From Centropus unirufus (Eukaryota; Chordata; Aves; Cuculiformes; Centropidae): DNA of 64,000 bases. Location of the stretch: NCBI GenBank assembly GCA_013397695.1, contig VYZI01000054.1, positions 1,173,630-1,237,629 of the forward strand, in the 5' to 3' direction. The number at the start of each line of letters is the position of its first letter. Position 1 is the first letter of the stretch. The position numbers and the translations under genes are program-made. The notes under the pieces were generated by a model that ran no database searches, was not told the DNA's origin, and saw only the letters and a program-made list of their open reading frames with translations. Positions 1 through 12,100 of the stretch are shown piece by piece.

Positions 1-297
1 AACAGATCTCTAAATCTTTTTTACAATAATCCTTTCCAAAAAAACAAGAACTTAAAAAAAAAAAAAGTGAAATATAAAGACGACCAGTGTAAAATCAGAC
101 TAATATATAACAATATGTTGATTTGAACCGAAAAAAAAACCCCAAATCTTCTCAAAAAAACAAGTTGATGTAGTGGAAAGACTTGTTTTAATTTTTGTTG
201 CAAAATAAGTGCTTCAACTGGCACGATGCCGTTTTGTTTAACCTATAAACTGCTGGTGCCACCCTGGTAAAATACGATCCATCCGTACAAAACAACT

Positions 298-303
298 TTT
301 ATT
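298..303 (-). terminator. CELF2: Possible AAUAAA poly(A) signal
   Basis: An AATAAA hexamer on the minus strand about 347 nt after the stop codon. A second one is at 389-394. Either could drive a short 3' UTR isoform, but hexamers are common in AT-rich sequence and no downstream element was established. Confidence 0.3.
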
Positions 304-345
304 GTGTGCTAATGGCACCAGGGTTCACAGAGTTAAATTGCACAA

Positions 346-370
346 TTTTTTTTTTGTGTGTGTGTGTGTT
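346..370 (-). repeat. CELF2: (CA)n plus A-run in the 3' UTR
   Basis: On the plus strand, ten T are followed by about seven GT units. In the mRNA this is CA repeats then A10, a type of sequence bound by hnRNP L. No function is shown. Confidence 0.7.
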
Positions 371-649
371 GCTTTGAATTTCAAGACGTTTATTTTTGTT
401 TTTAAAAGGAGATAAATTATGCTGCAAAATAAAATACAGTAACACAACTGAGTAATTACTTGGCAAGGAAATGAGAGCCAAGTGTAATAAGGACAAGTGG
501 GGAAATGGAAGTGGTAACTGTAAAAATAACTGTCTCTTGGTGAAGGTTGGCTATATGTTCTTTCTTAACCCCCCTGCAGAGGACAGGTTTGCTCATGGGA
601 CTTACCCTAAGAAAGCTAAAATAAGAGCAGTAAGCATCTGGGGTTAAGA

Positions 650-777
650 TCAGTAAGGTTTGCTGTCATTTTTGGAGCGTTTCAGCTGAACCTTCAAGCG
701 TTTCATGCCAATCTGAAAGCCGTTCATAGCCTGGATAGCAGCTTGTGCAGAGACTGGATTGTCATAGCTAACAAAAC
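650..777 (-). CDS. CELF2: CELF2 terminal coding exon: end of RRM3 and stop
   Basis: The exon completes RRM3 with FVSYDNPVSAQAAIQAMNGF, then QIGMKRLKVQLKRSKNDSKP, Y and a TGA stop at 650-652. FVSY is the second half of RNP1, so that motif is split by the last intron between KCFG and FVSY. The basic end (KRLKVQLKR) is a likely nuclear localisation signal. QAMNG marks CELF2, as CELF1 has QSMNG. The acceptor is TTGTAG. The 41 residues match the known C-terminus in length. Confidence 0.98.
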
Positions 778-2217
778 CTACAAGACACAGAACGGAGGTG
801 GGAAAGAAAGTGAACTATAGGTTAGAACAAATGTCAGAAGTCATTTTGTTAGGATTTTATCATCACTATTGATTTGACACATTTGCCTCTCTTTCAAATA
901 GTTCTTTGATCATACTTTGTATCCCATTTCCTCGCCTGTTTCTTTTGCCTTCCCTTTTACCTTTCCCTTCACCTTCATAATATTTCTTTACTAGCTGGGA
1001 TGTAGCTGGCCAGTTTTGGTGCAATGCAGTTTCCAATCTATTATTTATCTACCTACCTTAGAGACTGAGGATATTTATTACCGTGACACTTTTCAGTGTA
1101 ATATCTACATACCTCCCAGTCTATTAGGATGCACTATTAGGCCAGCCTGCAAATGTGAAGCTGAAACAGAAAGCCCGGTTACACAATCAAAACCCAAACT
1201 TAGATGCCCAGATGCATTTGCAAACCAGAATGTGAGTTCATGTGCGCCTGTCCTGTGGGCTATGAAACACTCATCTGCTCAGGCCTTGCCTAGGACATCT
1301 GCAATATTAATACTTTGTATTTTTACAGCTCCTTTCAGTTCAAGATTGCAAGGTACATTAGATGTTAATTTAATTCAGCCTCTGGGTCCCCAAAGGGGTA
1401 CGCAAGCATCAAAATTAAGAAGCATCGTAAAGATAATGGCAGGGCTTGACAAGAACTCCAGATCTTCTGCTCCTTGGTTGCAAGCACTAACTAGGGGCAT
1501 AATGCTTGCTCGGGTAATTCAGAATGGCTGGCCTAGCTCAGCTTTCTTTTCCTCAGGAGACTAAAACTGCTCTGTTCATAATGGACTCAGATCTCCCCGA
1601 TTTTGGAAGCTCAGAATTCATTTTCATATCTGGGCCTCCCACTTGTAATTGCAAAGCTTGCCTAACTGCTGCTCTGCTTCAGCTCTGGCTAATTACTACT
1701 GTACTCAAGACTGCTATTATGCATTTGCTTTGAAATGCTCCCTCTTCTTTCCACTTGAATTTCCCTTAACACACATCCCTTCATTCTGTTGAAGCATGGA
1801 TCCCACACACTTTGTTTTCTGTCCTAACACCCAGGCTTCTCAGCGCCTCTCCTCTATGAGCTTTCTTCATTTGTGCTTCGTGCTCTTATTGTCATTTGGT
1901 CCTTGCCTGCCTGTCCTTCTTCATAACCCTTCCCTACAAATTTGTCTTAAATCAACTTCACCAAACAATTTAACTTAAGACTTTTCTTTAAAAATCCAGC
2001 CTAAATTCTGCTCCTTTCATTCAAAAACATCTCTCACTCAAAACTTTGAAGACTTTCCCCTGGCTAAAGCCAATGTACTCTATTCATGTTGTTCTGTGTC
2101 TGATCATTTTTTTTACCTCCTTAAGGTAACAAATGTTAAGAACAAATGTTTTTTCATACTTTCTTTGGTTTCAGTAACCCTTGCCACTTCCTCACTTTCT
2201 TGCTCGCTACCTCCTTT

Positions 2218-2269
2218 TTCTTTTCCTTCCTTCCCGCCTTCCTTCCTTCCCACCTTCCTTCCTTCTCCC
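2218..2269. repeat. (TTCC)n-like pyrimidine tract
   Basis: Repeated CCTT/TTCC units with small interruptions, pyrimidine-only for nearly its full length. A simple repeat. Confidence 0.85.
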
Positions 2270-3736
2270 CATATTTTCTTCTAGGAAATCTTATCTGTTC
2301 ACATGACTCCAATCACTGACTTAGCACTGCATTCCCGTGTCTTATTACATCACCTTATAGATCTCAGCCTTGATCTCTAAGACTGCCTCAGGAATAGAAA
2401 ATATATCTGCCATGAATTAGAAGGCAACTGTTGCACTCTCCAGACAGGTGCTCCACAACTGAAATGTCCCTACTCTTACCTTGACAATTCATAATTATCC
2501 TTTACAGCTTTCCTGACCTTCACTTTGCTCTCTAAAGTGTATTCAGAATAGTCTTCTGCTATGAACTTCTCATCATCTTAGTTCCTTTTCTCAGCTAGTT
2601 TTAGCCACCTGAAAGTTAAGGAACTGATCTGAACTAGTCACTTAGGTGGAATCTATGAATCGTGAATGAAGGGAAGCAAGCATACTCAGAGGTGGCTTTT
2701 CCACCCACCATCCATGTCAACAGTTTAGACACCTCCACTGATGACAGAACAATTATCTCAGGCTATGCTTACTTTCTAGGGGGTTGAGAAAAATCACCTT
2801 GTTGTATGTCACTTTGTTAGTTTCCTTCACTCAGCCACAAATTCAAATATACAGCCTCTGCGCTACATCAGTGGAATCAGCCTTAATCATTTAGTTGTTA
2901 TTCTGATCCAAAATTTGTCTCTTTACAAAGAATGCTATATCTGTATTAGCTTGTTACACTTTCATCCTCCCCCTTATCGAGAACCTTCATTTATAAAGCT
3001 TACAGAAGAATCTGACATCGTCTTGCTTTATTTATCTCTTTCTGATTGCACTCATTCATCATTTTTTTGTCTGAATTTTAAACCACGTTTTACATGAGGA
3101 TGGGATGATATTCCTTATCACTTTTCAAGGACCTTGTCATGACAATTCTGATTTTTGTTTTAAATATCTAGATATCTCTATAGCCAGGATAAATAGTTTA
3201 ATCATTTGAGTTGCAATGTTGCTATGAGGCAGACTGAATGCTCTGCTGTCATTGGATCACCCCTCCCCCGCCTTACTCTTACATCTCTCATTTCTGTTAT
3301 TCTGCGGTTTAGGAAAGTTGAGAGATAAGCTTGAAGAGTCAAACCCTTTGTCTGCTGAATCAACTGGAGCTCATGTGAACTCATGGGAGACCACTTTCAG
3401 GCTTGAACAGACTGCCTTGTCTCCCTCATCACCTTTTAATCTTTTCAGCATTCTTTTGAGGTTGACAAGAATGCAAATAATGCCCATTTTTTGCAAAAAA
3501 AAAGTAATTTTTCATTTTGAGAAGCACTGTTACATAAAATTTCATCCCTGTATATGACTACCCCGCGACTCACTCAGAATATATCTTCCCTTCCTAATTC
3601 TGCCAGTGGACAGCCTTGGACAATCTTCACACCTTTCTGGTGTTTGACCTGTCCTCATAGGTAATTTGACTTCCTCCTTTTTTGGGCAGGAGATTGGAAA
3701 CTTCAGAATGGCAAGGACCAAGCATGTGCAAAACAT

Positions 3737-3788
3737 TTTTATTATTATTGTTATTATAACTACTACTACTACCGTTATTATTATTACT
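3737..3788. repeat. ATT/ACT trinucleotide-rich tract
   Basis: ATT units, then five ACT units, then ATT units again, slightly interrupted. A simple repeat. Confidence 0.8.
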
Positions 3789-6055
3789 TCAAGGGGAAAA
3801 AAATGACCAAACCAAACAAACAAAAAAAACCAAGCCCGAAACTATACCAAAAGCAATGACTCTTAACAATACAAGAGCGAAACAGGTTCCTCAGATGTAC
3901 CATTGTGCCAGGTTTTGGGTGGGAGGACAGAATAAAAATAAAGCTCTCTAGAACACAAATATGGGACTGAAACAACAAACAGACAATTCTTGCTAATAAA
4001 GCTGAGGAGGTACATACAGAGTGTGCTAGTACGGTAAACTAGCAGGCTTATTTCTGGGTTTGCCTATGATTAGCAGCATCACACAGATAGTCACCTCCTG
4101 AATCAGAAAATCTCAACTTCCTCTGCCACTGTGGTACTTTTTGTTTTTAAAGTAGAACTCTCTCACTGGTGGCAGAATATCTGGGGAGGAAGAATGAGAA
4201 ATTGAAATGTTAGTGAAAGCTGACTGATGCCAAAAAGACAGAGGACTCCTGCATCTGCCGGGTGTTCATTCATCCATTTTTCCTCAAATAAGATAACCTC
4301 AGTGCATCACTCTGAGTTAGGTAACTGTGTCCCATAAACCCAGACAACTGTGTAAGTAGGCAATCAAAGAGTAAAAGGAAACCCACAAAAAGCAAGTGTG
4401 GGAACTGAGTTGGTGAACTGAGCTGCCTGGCCAAACTAATCTACTTCTTTCAGCAGTCACCACAATTGCTGCATTTTGATTAAGATAGCTTGATTTGACA
4501 TTTTATCAAGATTCCTGGAGACCTTAAGAATGATTTTGTCATTCCAACATACTAAATGAACTGGTTCCAGATCAATAGGGGGACCATTTCAATTCCATTT
4601 TTCAAATTTGTTACAGCCTCAGGGGCTGTTTTAACCCATTGCAGAAACATGCTGGGCTATAATATTCTAGAAATGAAAAGTATTTTGTACAGCCTAAAGA
4701 GGTCAATGCTTCAAAATGAACTTAAAGGCTCTTGAAAAATACAGAAAGAATGTCATACCCCTTCCCTGAATGGATTTAACTATCCACATGTACTAAGGGC
4801 TTGTCTTCAGGTGAAAACCACACAGATTGTGATAAGGCTTGAATTTTACTGGAGTGGGTACATCTGAGTAACTTGATGAATCTGTTTCGGTACTGGCTAC
4901 TTAGATAAATTCAAACCCTTCCAAGACAAAGCCCAGTAGCTGTGGGGCCCTTGAATGGCCATGGTGGAGATAAAACCTTAGATGGACACATTTTAACAAA
5001 ACCTACATATTTTAAAAAGTAATAAGCGCAACCTAAGAAACATGTTTTATGGTTAAAGGGGAGATTTCAAAATTAGGGGATTATGCTGGGAAAAGATCAA
5101 CACTGTAAGAATGAAAAAAAGAGTTTTGGAAACTAGGGAGTTATCTGGACTGGTTACTCCTGTCATACATATAGCTAAATTATCACTTCTATGGAAATTC
5201 CCATATTTTAAGTCAAACCTTATGAAATCTTTTTTTTTTAAGAGTTTCTTTCCTCTTCCAAGACCCTCCTCATGTCTTGCATAAGACCACAACTATCAGA
5301 CCAATGACCTGACAGATTCCATTAAAGCACTTAACTGGTGCATTAACAGTATTTAAAATACATTGGCTTACTTTCCAGAATTTGTTTTATAGCAACATAT
5401 CATCTTCTCCTTTGTTGTGATCTAATTTTCTGGCAGCTCAAAGTGTTCTCTGAAACACTTTGAAAGCGTGACACTCATCTTGTGAGGCTCCCTTCATCCC
5501 TGCCTTAAGGTAAGGGGAGATGCTACCTTCCATAATATACTGGAGCCCGCCTGCCACAGCTGGAGCTGCATATCTAGACATCAACAGTCTGAAAAGCGTT
5601 CTGAACTACATGTACACACCATTCAATCGCTAATTGCAAAACCTTGTACTTAATTCAGAAGAATGAAATTCCTGTGATGTAGAAGTAATGGGTTAAACAT
5701 AGAGCATTTTTAAGTGGCTCAACTATACAATAGAGAATAATTAGGTATCCATAATAAGGCAGTTTAATAGTGTACTAAATGACATTCCCCCATATAGGGT
5801 GTAATTAGTTTCATGTACTTGACACATTCATGCGAGATGTCAGACTGGAAGATTATTATTGTTTTTTCATACCCAGCTTTTAGCCAGAAATAGTTTGTCT
5901 GTGCATCTTCCTGCTCTTTTGAGGATTAACAGTCCATTATTTTGGAATGTGACTCCAGCATGAAATTTCTCACATTGCAGTTAATTTTCTTTCCTGGCCC
6001 CTTTTTGGTACAGTGCATGTGGTTTTTACTGTTCAATTTATTAAATTTGACATAC

Positions 6056-6199
6056 CGAAGCACTTGCTCAGATTGGTCTGTTTGTCAATGAAGACTTTAG
6101 CAGAGATAACATTTCCAAAAGGCATGAACATCTGCAGAATGTCCTGGTCTCCAAACTCCTGGGGGAGGTGGTAAATAAAGAGGTTTGCCCCTTCTGGAC
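6056..6199 (-). CDS. CELF2: CELF2 exon: first part of RRM3
   Basis: This 144-bp phase 1-1 exon reads GPEGANLFIYHLPQEFGDQD, then ILQMFMPFGNVISAKVFIDK and QTNLSKCF. LFIYHL is RNP2 and KCFG opens RNP1. DILQ and GNVIS point to CELF2, while CELF1 has a valine in GNVVS. The acceptor is CCTAAAG and the donor is TTCG|GTATGT. RRM3 binds UGU-containing RNA on its own and is the most conserved part of the family. Confidence 0.98.
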
Positions 6200-8981
6200 C
6201 TTTAGGAAAAACAAACAAACAAAGTATGAAAACAGCTATTAAAAGTGCTATATTTAATTTATTTTTCCATAATACTTACTGAAGGTGATGGTCAGGAAGC
6301 ATTTCACTTTCCAACTTTGAAAGAACAAAAGCATCAAAGGAACAGAGCTGAAATGCAGCTCTTTAGGGCATTCTATCTTGAAGTGTTTCCTTGATAACTC
6401 TGCTACAGAAATTAAACTCTAGTCTCTTCTTTCAGTTTATACTAGTGTCTTTCAGTACAATGAAGTTTAGAAAAACAGGTACACAACATATCAGTCCCTC
6501 ACAGTACCCCAAGAACTGCACAAGGAGGCCTCCGCTGTCTCGAACACCTGCATGGGTTTGCCAGTTTAATTCTTGTTATAGGAACTTATGGAAATGCAAT
6601 GAGCTGAGCTAAGATTTGAGTATCACAAATGTAAACTCAAAGGGCAGGAAACTATGGAGCTGGGATAAAAAGGATAAGACAAAGCAACCATCGTGACTTG
6701 GAAATTAAAGAAGTCGGAGAGAGAAAGAAACTCGGAATTAAATTTCTACTGACGCATTTAAAAATGACATATTATTTAAAAAAAAAAAAAAAGAAATTCC
6801 CCATAGAAATCTTCGTCTCCTTGAAGAACCTTTATAAAGTGAGCATTTAGAAAAAGTTCAAAATAAAGTAGTTGGGTTGAAATCAAAGTGGCTTTAGACA
6901 AAGTTGAGTTTGCAAAGAAAGGCGTAAACACAAAGGTGCTTTGATTATTTTTCTACAGCCAAAATTTGAGATACACATTATTAGTGCTGTTGGTTTAAAC
7001 ACTCATCCTAGCAATAATGGGCTATATTTTTTCCCTAGCTCAATTTCTGCTTTAAAATAATAGTGGCAATGAGCAATGGATGCCTGGAAGAACATGATGG
7101 GTTCAGGCATGTGGTGACCTTCCCACGTAGACACCAGAAACGTAAGTGTTACATGAAGAGAACAAACATTTCTGGTAAACCACATGTAGAGTAACCTGTT
7201 TAAGTATTCCCTTGCTCAGTGGAACCTAAGTGTGCCTCAGATATGATGGTCTTTGTTTTCTGGAGAGGAAAAGGAAAGGGTGCATCAGATTTACAAAGTA
7301 TTTTCCACAAGAGAGTAACAAAGCCTCATCTCGCCCATACAGAAGAACCAGGCTGGCAAATCTCCCTCAGCCTGAAGGAAAATGTTGCAGTTTTCCCAAA
7401 GGAAAAGAAAAATGGACTGCAAAAAAGAAAAAGTGGTTTTAAAAAGAGAAATATTTTTGGGGGTGAAAAAAGGAGGAAAAAAATTTGCCACCTGAAAGTT
7501 ATTTCTTCTTACCACAAGTAAACTATCTTATCCAGAAAATACTTTTTAAAAGAGTAAGAAAAAACTTATTAACCATTATTTTAAATCACATGCATGAGGC
7601 AGTTGACTGTTTCAGCATTTAATATTTATGTAGCATTTTTCTCCAGTACTTGTTTATCCTCAACTGCTCCAGACTCTTCACCATTCCATCAGAAACCATC
7701 TTAAGAGACAGAACATAGATGTCAGTATTCGATGATAGAATTTACTGACTTTAACTTAAACCCTTACTAACAGGAAGAAGACATAAATGAAAAAAGACTG
7801 CATTTTAAAAGGGATACTGCCAATTCATAAAAATAAAAAGTAAGTCTACATTTGATTTTAATGTTCATAAACAGGAAATATTAAAATAGTTGAAAAAATC
7901 AAATTGTCCTTCAATACACATCTTACAATGACACCAAATAAACAATTGCTTTCTGGTGTCAAACAGCCTGTTGTCACTGACCAAAGCGACTGCCATGAAA
8001 GATAAATGTAGAGTGCATTTTAAATAATCCAAGCCGCTAGGATGAATGAATAAATTCAGAGAAACATGAACATGAATAAAGAATTCAGAGAAAATATTCA
8101 TTTTAACTGCAGTGTCCCTAAACAACAGCCAGCTGTAGGAATGCCAAACCTGTCTTCCTAGGAATCACTCCCCCTCATAGCACAAGATACTATTTTGAAA
8201 AAAGGATGAAAAGTTTCTCATGAGGGTATTATACTAGGTTTATTTCCAAAGCTTAGCCCAGGCAAGAACAGTGACAACACAGATACAGTCTTAGAAAGCA
8301 AGCAATATTCTCCTATCCTCTGAGAATTAACTGGAAATTAGGATGAGAAAAAGCAATGAAAACAGAAACAAACCCCCAAAATGCATGGGAAGTGTGCAGG
8401 GGAACGGAAGAGGCGAAAAGGGTAACCTCATTTTCCTAAACATCTTGTAATTAGTATTCATTTATTCTTAGCAGTAACTTCCTGAGGTTTATTTGCTGTT
8501 GATGCAGGGAGAGGGGGCAATCATTCACTCAGTTGCTTCCCCACAAGACCCACAATTAAGCAAAGAACCACTCAAAGTGAAAACGGATCTTGTCATTAAC
8601 TCAAAATCTTAAACCTAATCAAATTAAGCCCATTATCACAGAAAATGGAAACAAGAAGAGAGAACGGCATCCACAAAGGGATGACTTTTGTTACCAATGC
8701 CCTTTTTACGTGGTAGTTGGTAAATGCTTTTATATAGGAAAGGATGGTCAGTAAAGTGTAACTTGAAGGACAGACGGTTAAAAAATGAATTACATTAGAG
8801 GTTAAAGAAAGTAGAAGCACTAAGCAGGAGAAAACAAACAAAAAAAAATAAAATCAAAGATTAGGCTATGCAATTTTCTCCGTTAAAGCACTGTGAAGAA
8901 ACAAACCCATGACACTGTTTTTGCTTGGCTGAATGTAGTTCGCTCGGTGTGGGGCTTGCCCGGCTGGCTGCAAGCACTTAC
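6200..8981 (-). other. CELF2: CELF2 intron, about 2.8 kb
   Basis: A-rich unique sequence with a short poly(A) run near 6778-6793. No repeat family or coding sequence is recognised. Confidence 0.75.
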
Positions 8982-9179
8982 CTTCCTTCTGGCTGCCTGC
9001 AGCGCTCTGCTGCTGCAACAAGCTCTGACTGTACAGGGTGGGCAGCGCGGCGGCAGCGTACTGCTGGATTCCTGAGTAGGCCTGGGTGAGCGCGTCCATC
9101 GTGCCGGCCGTGCCGTTCGTCAAGCCTGTTGCGCCGAGTCCTCCGTTCAGGGCCGCCATACCTGAGAGCATTTGAGCAA
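8982..9179 (-). CDS. CELF2: CELF2 linker exon with two alternative acceptors
   Basis: The exon encodes MAALNGGLGATGLTNGTAGT, then MDALTQAYSGIQQYAAAALP and a stretch ending SAAGSQKEG, the segment just before RRM3. Two acceptors 18 nt apart fit: the upstream TTGTAAAG gives the exon start at 9179 and adds VAQMLS, and CTCTCAG gives the start at 9161. The exon is therefore 198 or 180 bp, in frame both ways. The donor is GAAG|GTAAGT. The alanine- and glutamine-rich linker is typical of CELF proteins. Confidence 0.95.
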
Positions 9180-12100
9180 CTTTACAAAAAACCCAACAAT
9201 AGAGAAAAGAAATTGCACTTGTTCATTAGTGCTTTCCGAAAGTCGTTGGTATTATATGACACTGACAATGACGGCAGTGCATGCAGCTCGGCATTTCACC
9301 AAATGGGACTGAAAACAAAGAAACATGACTTCGGCATCAGGATCACTTTAGCACAAGGGTTGCACAGTCAAATAGACTCGCATGCAGCCTGCTACTGGCA
9401 AGTACTATGGCTTGGTGCTCCTGCGAGCCTCTCTGCCCACCCTCCTTGACACCCATGCTTCTGCTGAGGGTATCGGAAACTGGGAGAGTGGGACCTGTTT
9501 GACCTTGCAAGTTGGCCACTGGAAAAAAACAGTCTGCAAGGAAACCAAGTCTTTCTTACCAGGGTCTTATCAACAGGACATGACTACACCATATCAAGAG
9601 TGTTTTGCTTACACACGGTCAGCAGAGAACCCTGATTAATAGCATTTTCAAACAACTCTCTATACAATTACAGGCTTCAGCCTTTAGGTTTGCAGAAGGA
9701 AGATGGACTGTGATGCTCTGAGCTTTAACCCTCCAGCCCCAGCTACTCTAGTTACTCCAGGGGAGATGAACAGCAGCACTTCTGGAGTCACTAAAATTGC
9801 TTCATCAGAGTGGGCATTTTCAAGAAGAAACAAAAGCAATCAGTTCTAGCAATGTCTTTCTTTGCTTCTCACTGGAAGCAGAGCTGCTTAAGTTTTTTTT
9901 TTTTCTTTAAAGCAATTCTACCTCCTGATAAATATCAGATTAATTTAACTGGGATGACTGCCAGAGTGGAAATTTCAGACTGGATTGCTGGCTGTGTGGG
10001 AAATAGCATCCCTCATCTGTGCAAAAAATGTGGTCTTCAAAATAAGTTGTAATACTCTGATTTGATGCTGAACAATCTCCTGGGCTCTCCATGGCTTCTG
10101 TTCATCATCATAGCTCCTAAGTGAGCCATGCTGAAGTCAACAATGATAACACCTATTTTTTTCAGAAATTCCAGAAAATAAGAATTTTCCCTGTTAGAGC
10201 TACAGTCTTTTTGGCAGTTGAAGGTGTGGCAGAGTTCAGAGCCCTTCTCATTGCCCGCGCCTCTGACTGGTCTCAATTGGAAGAATAAGCACTCATCAGG
10301 ACTGAGGGTTAAGCAACATTTTCTGCCTGACTAGCCATCCCCTGCTTCCCAGTTTTTAGGTGAACCATTCACAAACTTAAAAGGGCTTCATTAGGCTCCT
10401 CAAGGCACAGTAGATCAGTCACCAGAAAAATAGGGCATCCAGAACCATCAGTGACCATTTCTTACGCATTGACTGTGTAGTGTTTTGGTTGGCAAAATTA
10501 TGAGTGTAGAGGTAGCTGGTGGAGCCATATTAAGATCCAAAAGCTAGGAATGCTGAAGAGAAAGAGAGAGCTTAACTTCACAGCAGTAATAAGGGGTTAT
10601 ATGTAAATTGGAGAAAAGTGAGGAAATTAAGCAGAGGACACTTCCTAGTGAATTAACGGTGAAATCTATTAGACTGGGAACCAATCTTCAAGGAAAGTGG
10701 CATAAGCCTTATCATATGAGTAATTTAGAGATAGAAAGAATACTGCAGGGAATTATCCTGCATTGAGAGAGGAGGATAAAGATGCTGACCTACTAGTTTT
10801 CTTCCATCTCTTATGTAGATTTGAAAAGTGTATTCCTATGAGTCTCTGATAATCAGGACAATTGCTCAAGTGGCACCTTTCTGGCTCCACCAGAGCCTGC
10901 TCCAATTAAGAGAATTGTGCTGCATAAATTATACCTTTTGATATTACTATAATTTGTGTGACTAAACACTTGACAGAGATGTGATATTCTTAGCCTTTCC
11001 TTAATAAAATGTCTTGCACTTTGAAGATTTCTCTTTCCCCTCCATCCCACTTCAGAGCACTGCTGCATCATTGCAGGAGGTACAGGCTGCCACTATTGTG
11101 GACAAAAAACTCTGTCAGAGCTCAAAAGAGCCAGGTATTTATTGTGCGATGGTTCCAGGCATAAAACAAAAACTTGCAAACCAGGGTAGCCTGTGAAGCA
11201 TCTTATATCTAAAAGACGGGACATTTGGAAAATAATAATAATAACAGCAATAGTAATAATAAAGCTGATAATAGGATCCTGACCTGAACCTGCTCTGACG
11301 TTTCCATTCTTAGGTTTCTGTTGCTGCTTGCATGTGTATACACCCAGCACTGGTTAAAGTAAATGCTCCTGATAAAACATCTTGTATCTCTCCTTTTATT
11401 ATAGTGTTGAAATAACTTGATAATAGTGGAAGCATTAGGATAACGTGTTATCTTTTGTGAGACATCGGCCTATAAGATAAACATGCTTTGTGTTGCAGTG
11501 GGCAGCATCCTCCCCCTTCTTTCACCTAGAATCAATAGCCCCTTCCCATCAAATGATTTCTGATTAGCTACAGCCAGACAGCCTCAGCTCACCACACTGC
11601 TTCTGGGAAGGGCACGGCTACCGCTAACACAGTGCACGTGTCTAAATATTCTTCCCTCCTGAGCAAAATAGGTCTGTAGAAAGCTCTTTTTCTCCTTTTT
11701 CTTCCTTTTCTCCTTTTTTACATTTTTATGAAATCTACAAGGTCCAGCCACAGTTACACATCTCTTCCATCTCTTTATTATCTCTGCTAGTGCACCCCAG
11801 TTTGATATTGAACTCTGGTCTCTTCCTCACTTCTGTGAAATAACCTTTTGAAGTCTCTCATCTACGGCCTTCTACTTTTTTGAGTTACTCTACATAACAC
11901 AGAAGTCAAAATGCCGGCAAGTCCAAAGGTTTCTTAAAGTGCTTTCCAAACACCTTCAAATTTGTCACAAATAGTTTTATCTCTGTTTTGCAGACGTAAA
12001 TACAGGGGCAGGAAGTTTAAATGACTACCCTGGGTTCACATGCAAATATTGTGTCCTATCTGTCCAATATCCTGAATCCATGGTGTTCATTCTTAATTGC

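Larger units (their letters stand above)
1..649 (-). other. CELF2: CELF2 3' UTR, beginning
   Basis: Sequence following the stop codon, continuing past the left edge unless an early poly(A) site is used. In the mRNA it is A/U-rich, with a (CA)7 run flanked by ten A at about 346-370. CELF2 3' UTRs are long in vertebrates, so most of it is probably outside the window. Confidence 0.8.
778..6055 (-). other. CELF2: CELF2 last intron, about 5.3 kb
   Basis: Mostly unique sequence. Low-complexity patches are a TTCC-rich tract at 2218-2269 and an ATT/ACT-rich stretch at 3737-3788. The 182-codon plus-strand frame at 1016-1564 is antisense to CELF2 and resembles no known protein. No transposon is recognised. 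Confidence 0.75.

Noticed and set aside
1016..1564. 182-codon open frame on the plus strand in the last intron
   Set aside because: No recognisable domain, no splice or promoter context, antisense to CELF2; expected occasionally by chance in this much sequence.
7219..7521. Lysine-rich 100-codon plus-strand frame
   Set aside because: Its composition follows from A-rich intron sequence; no domain.
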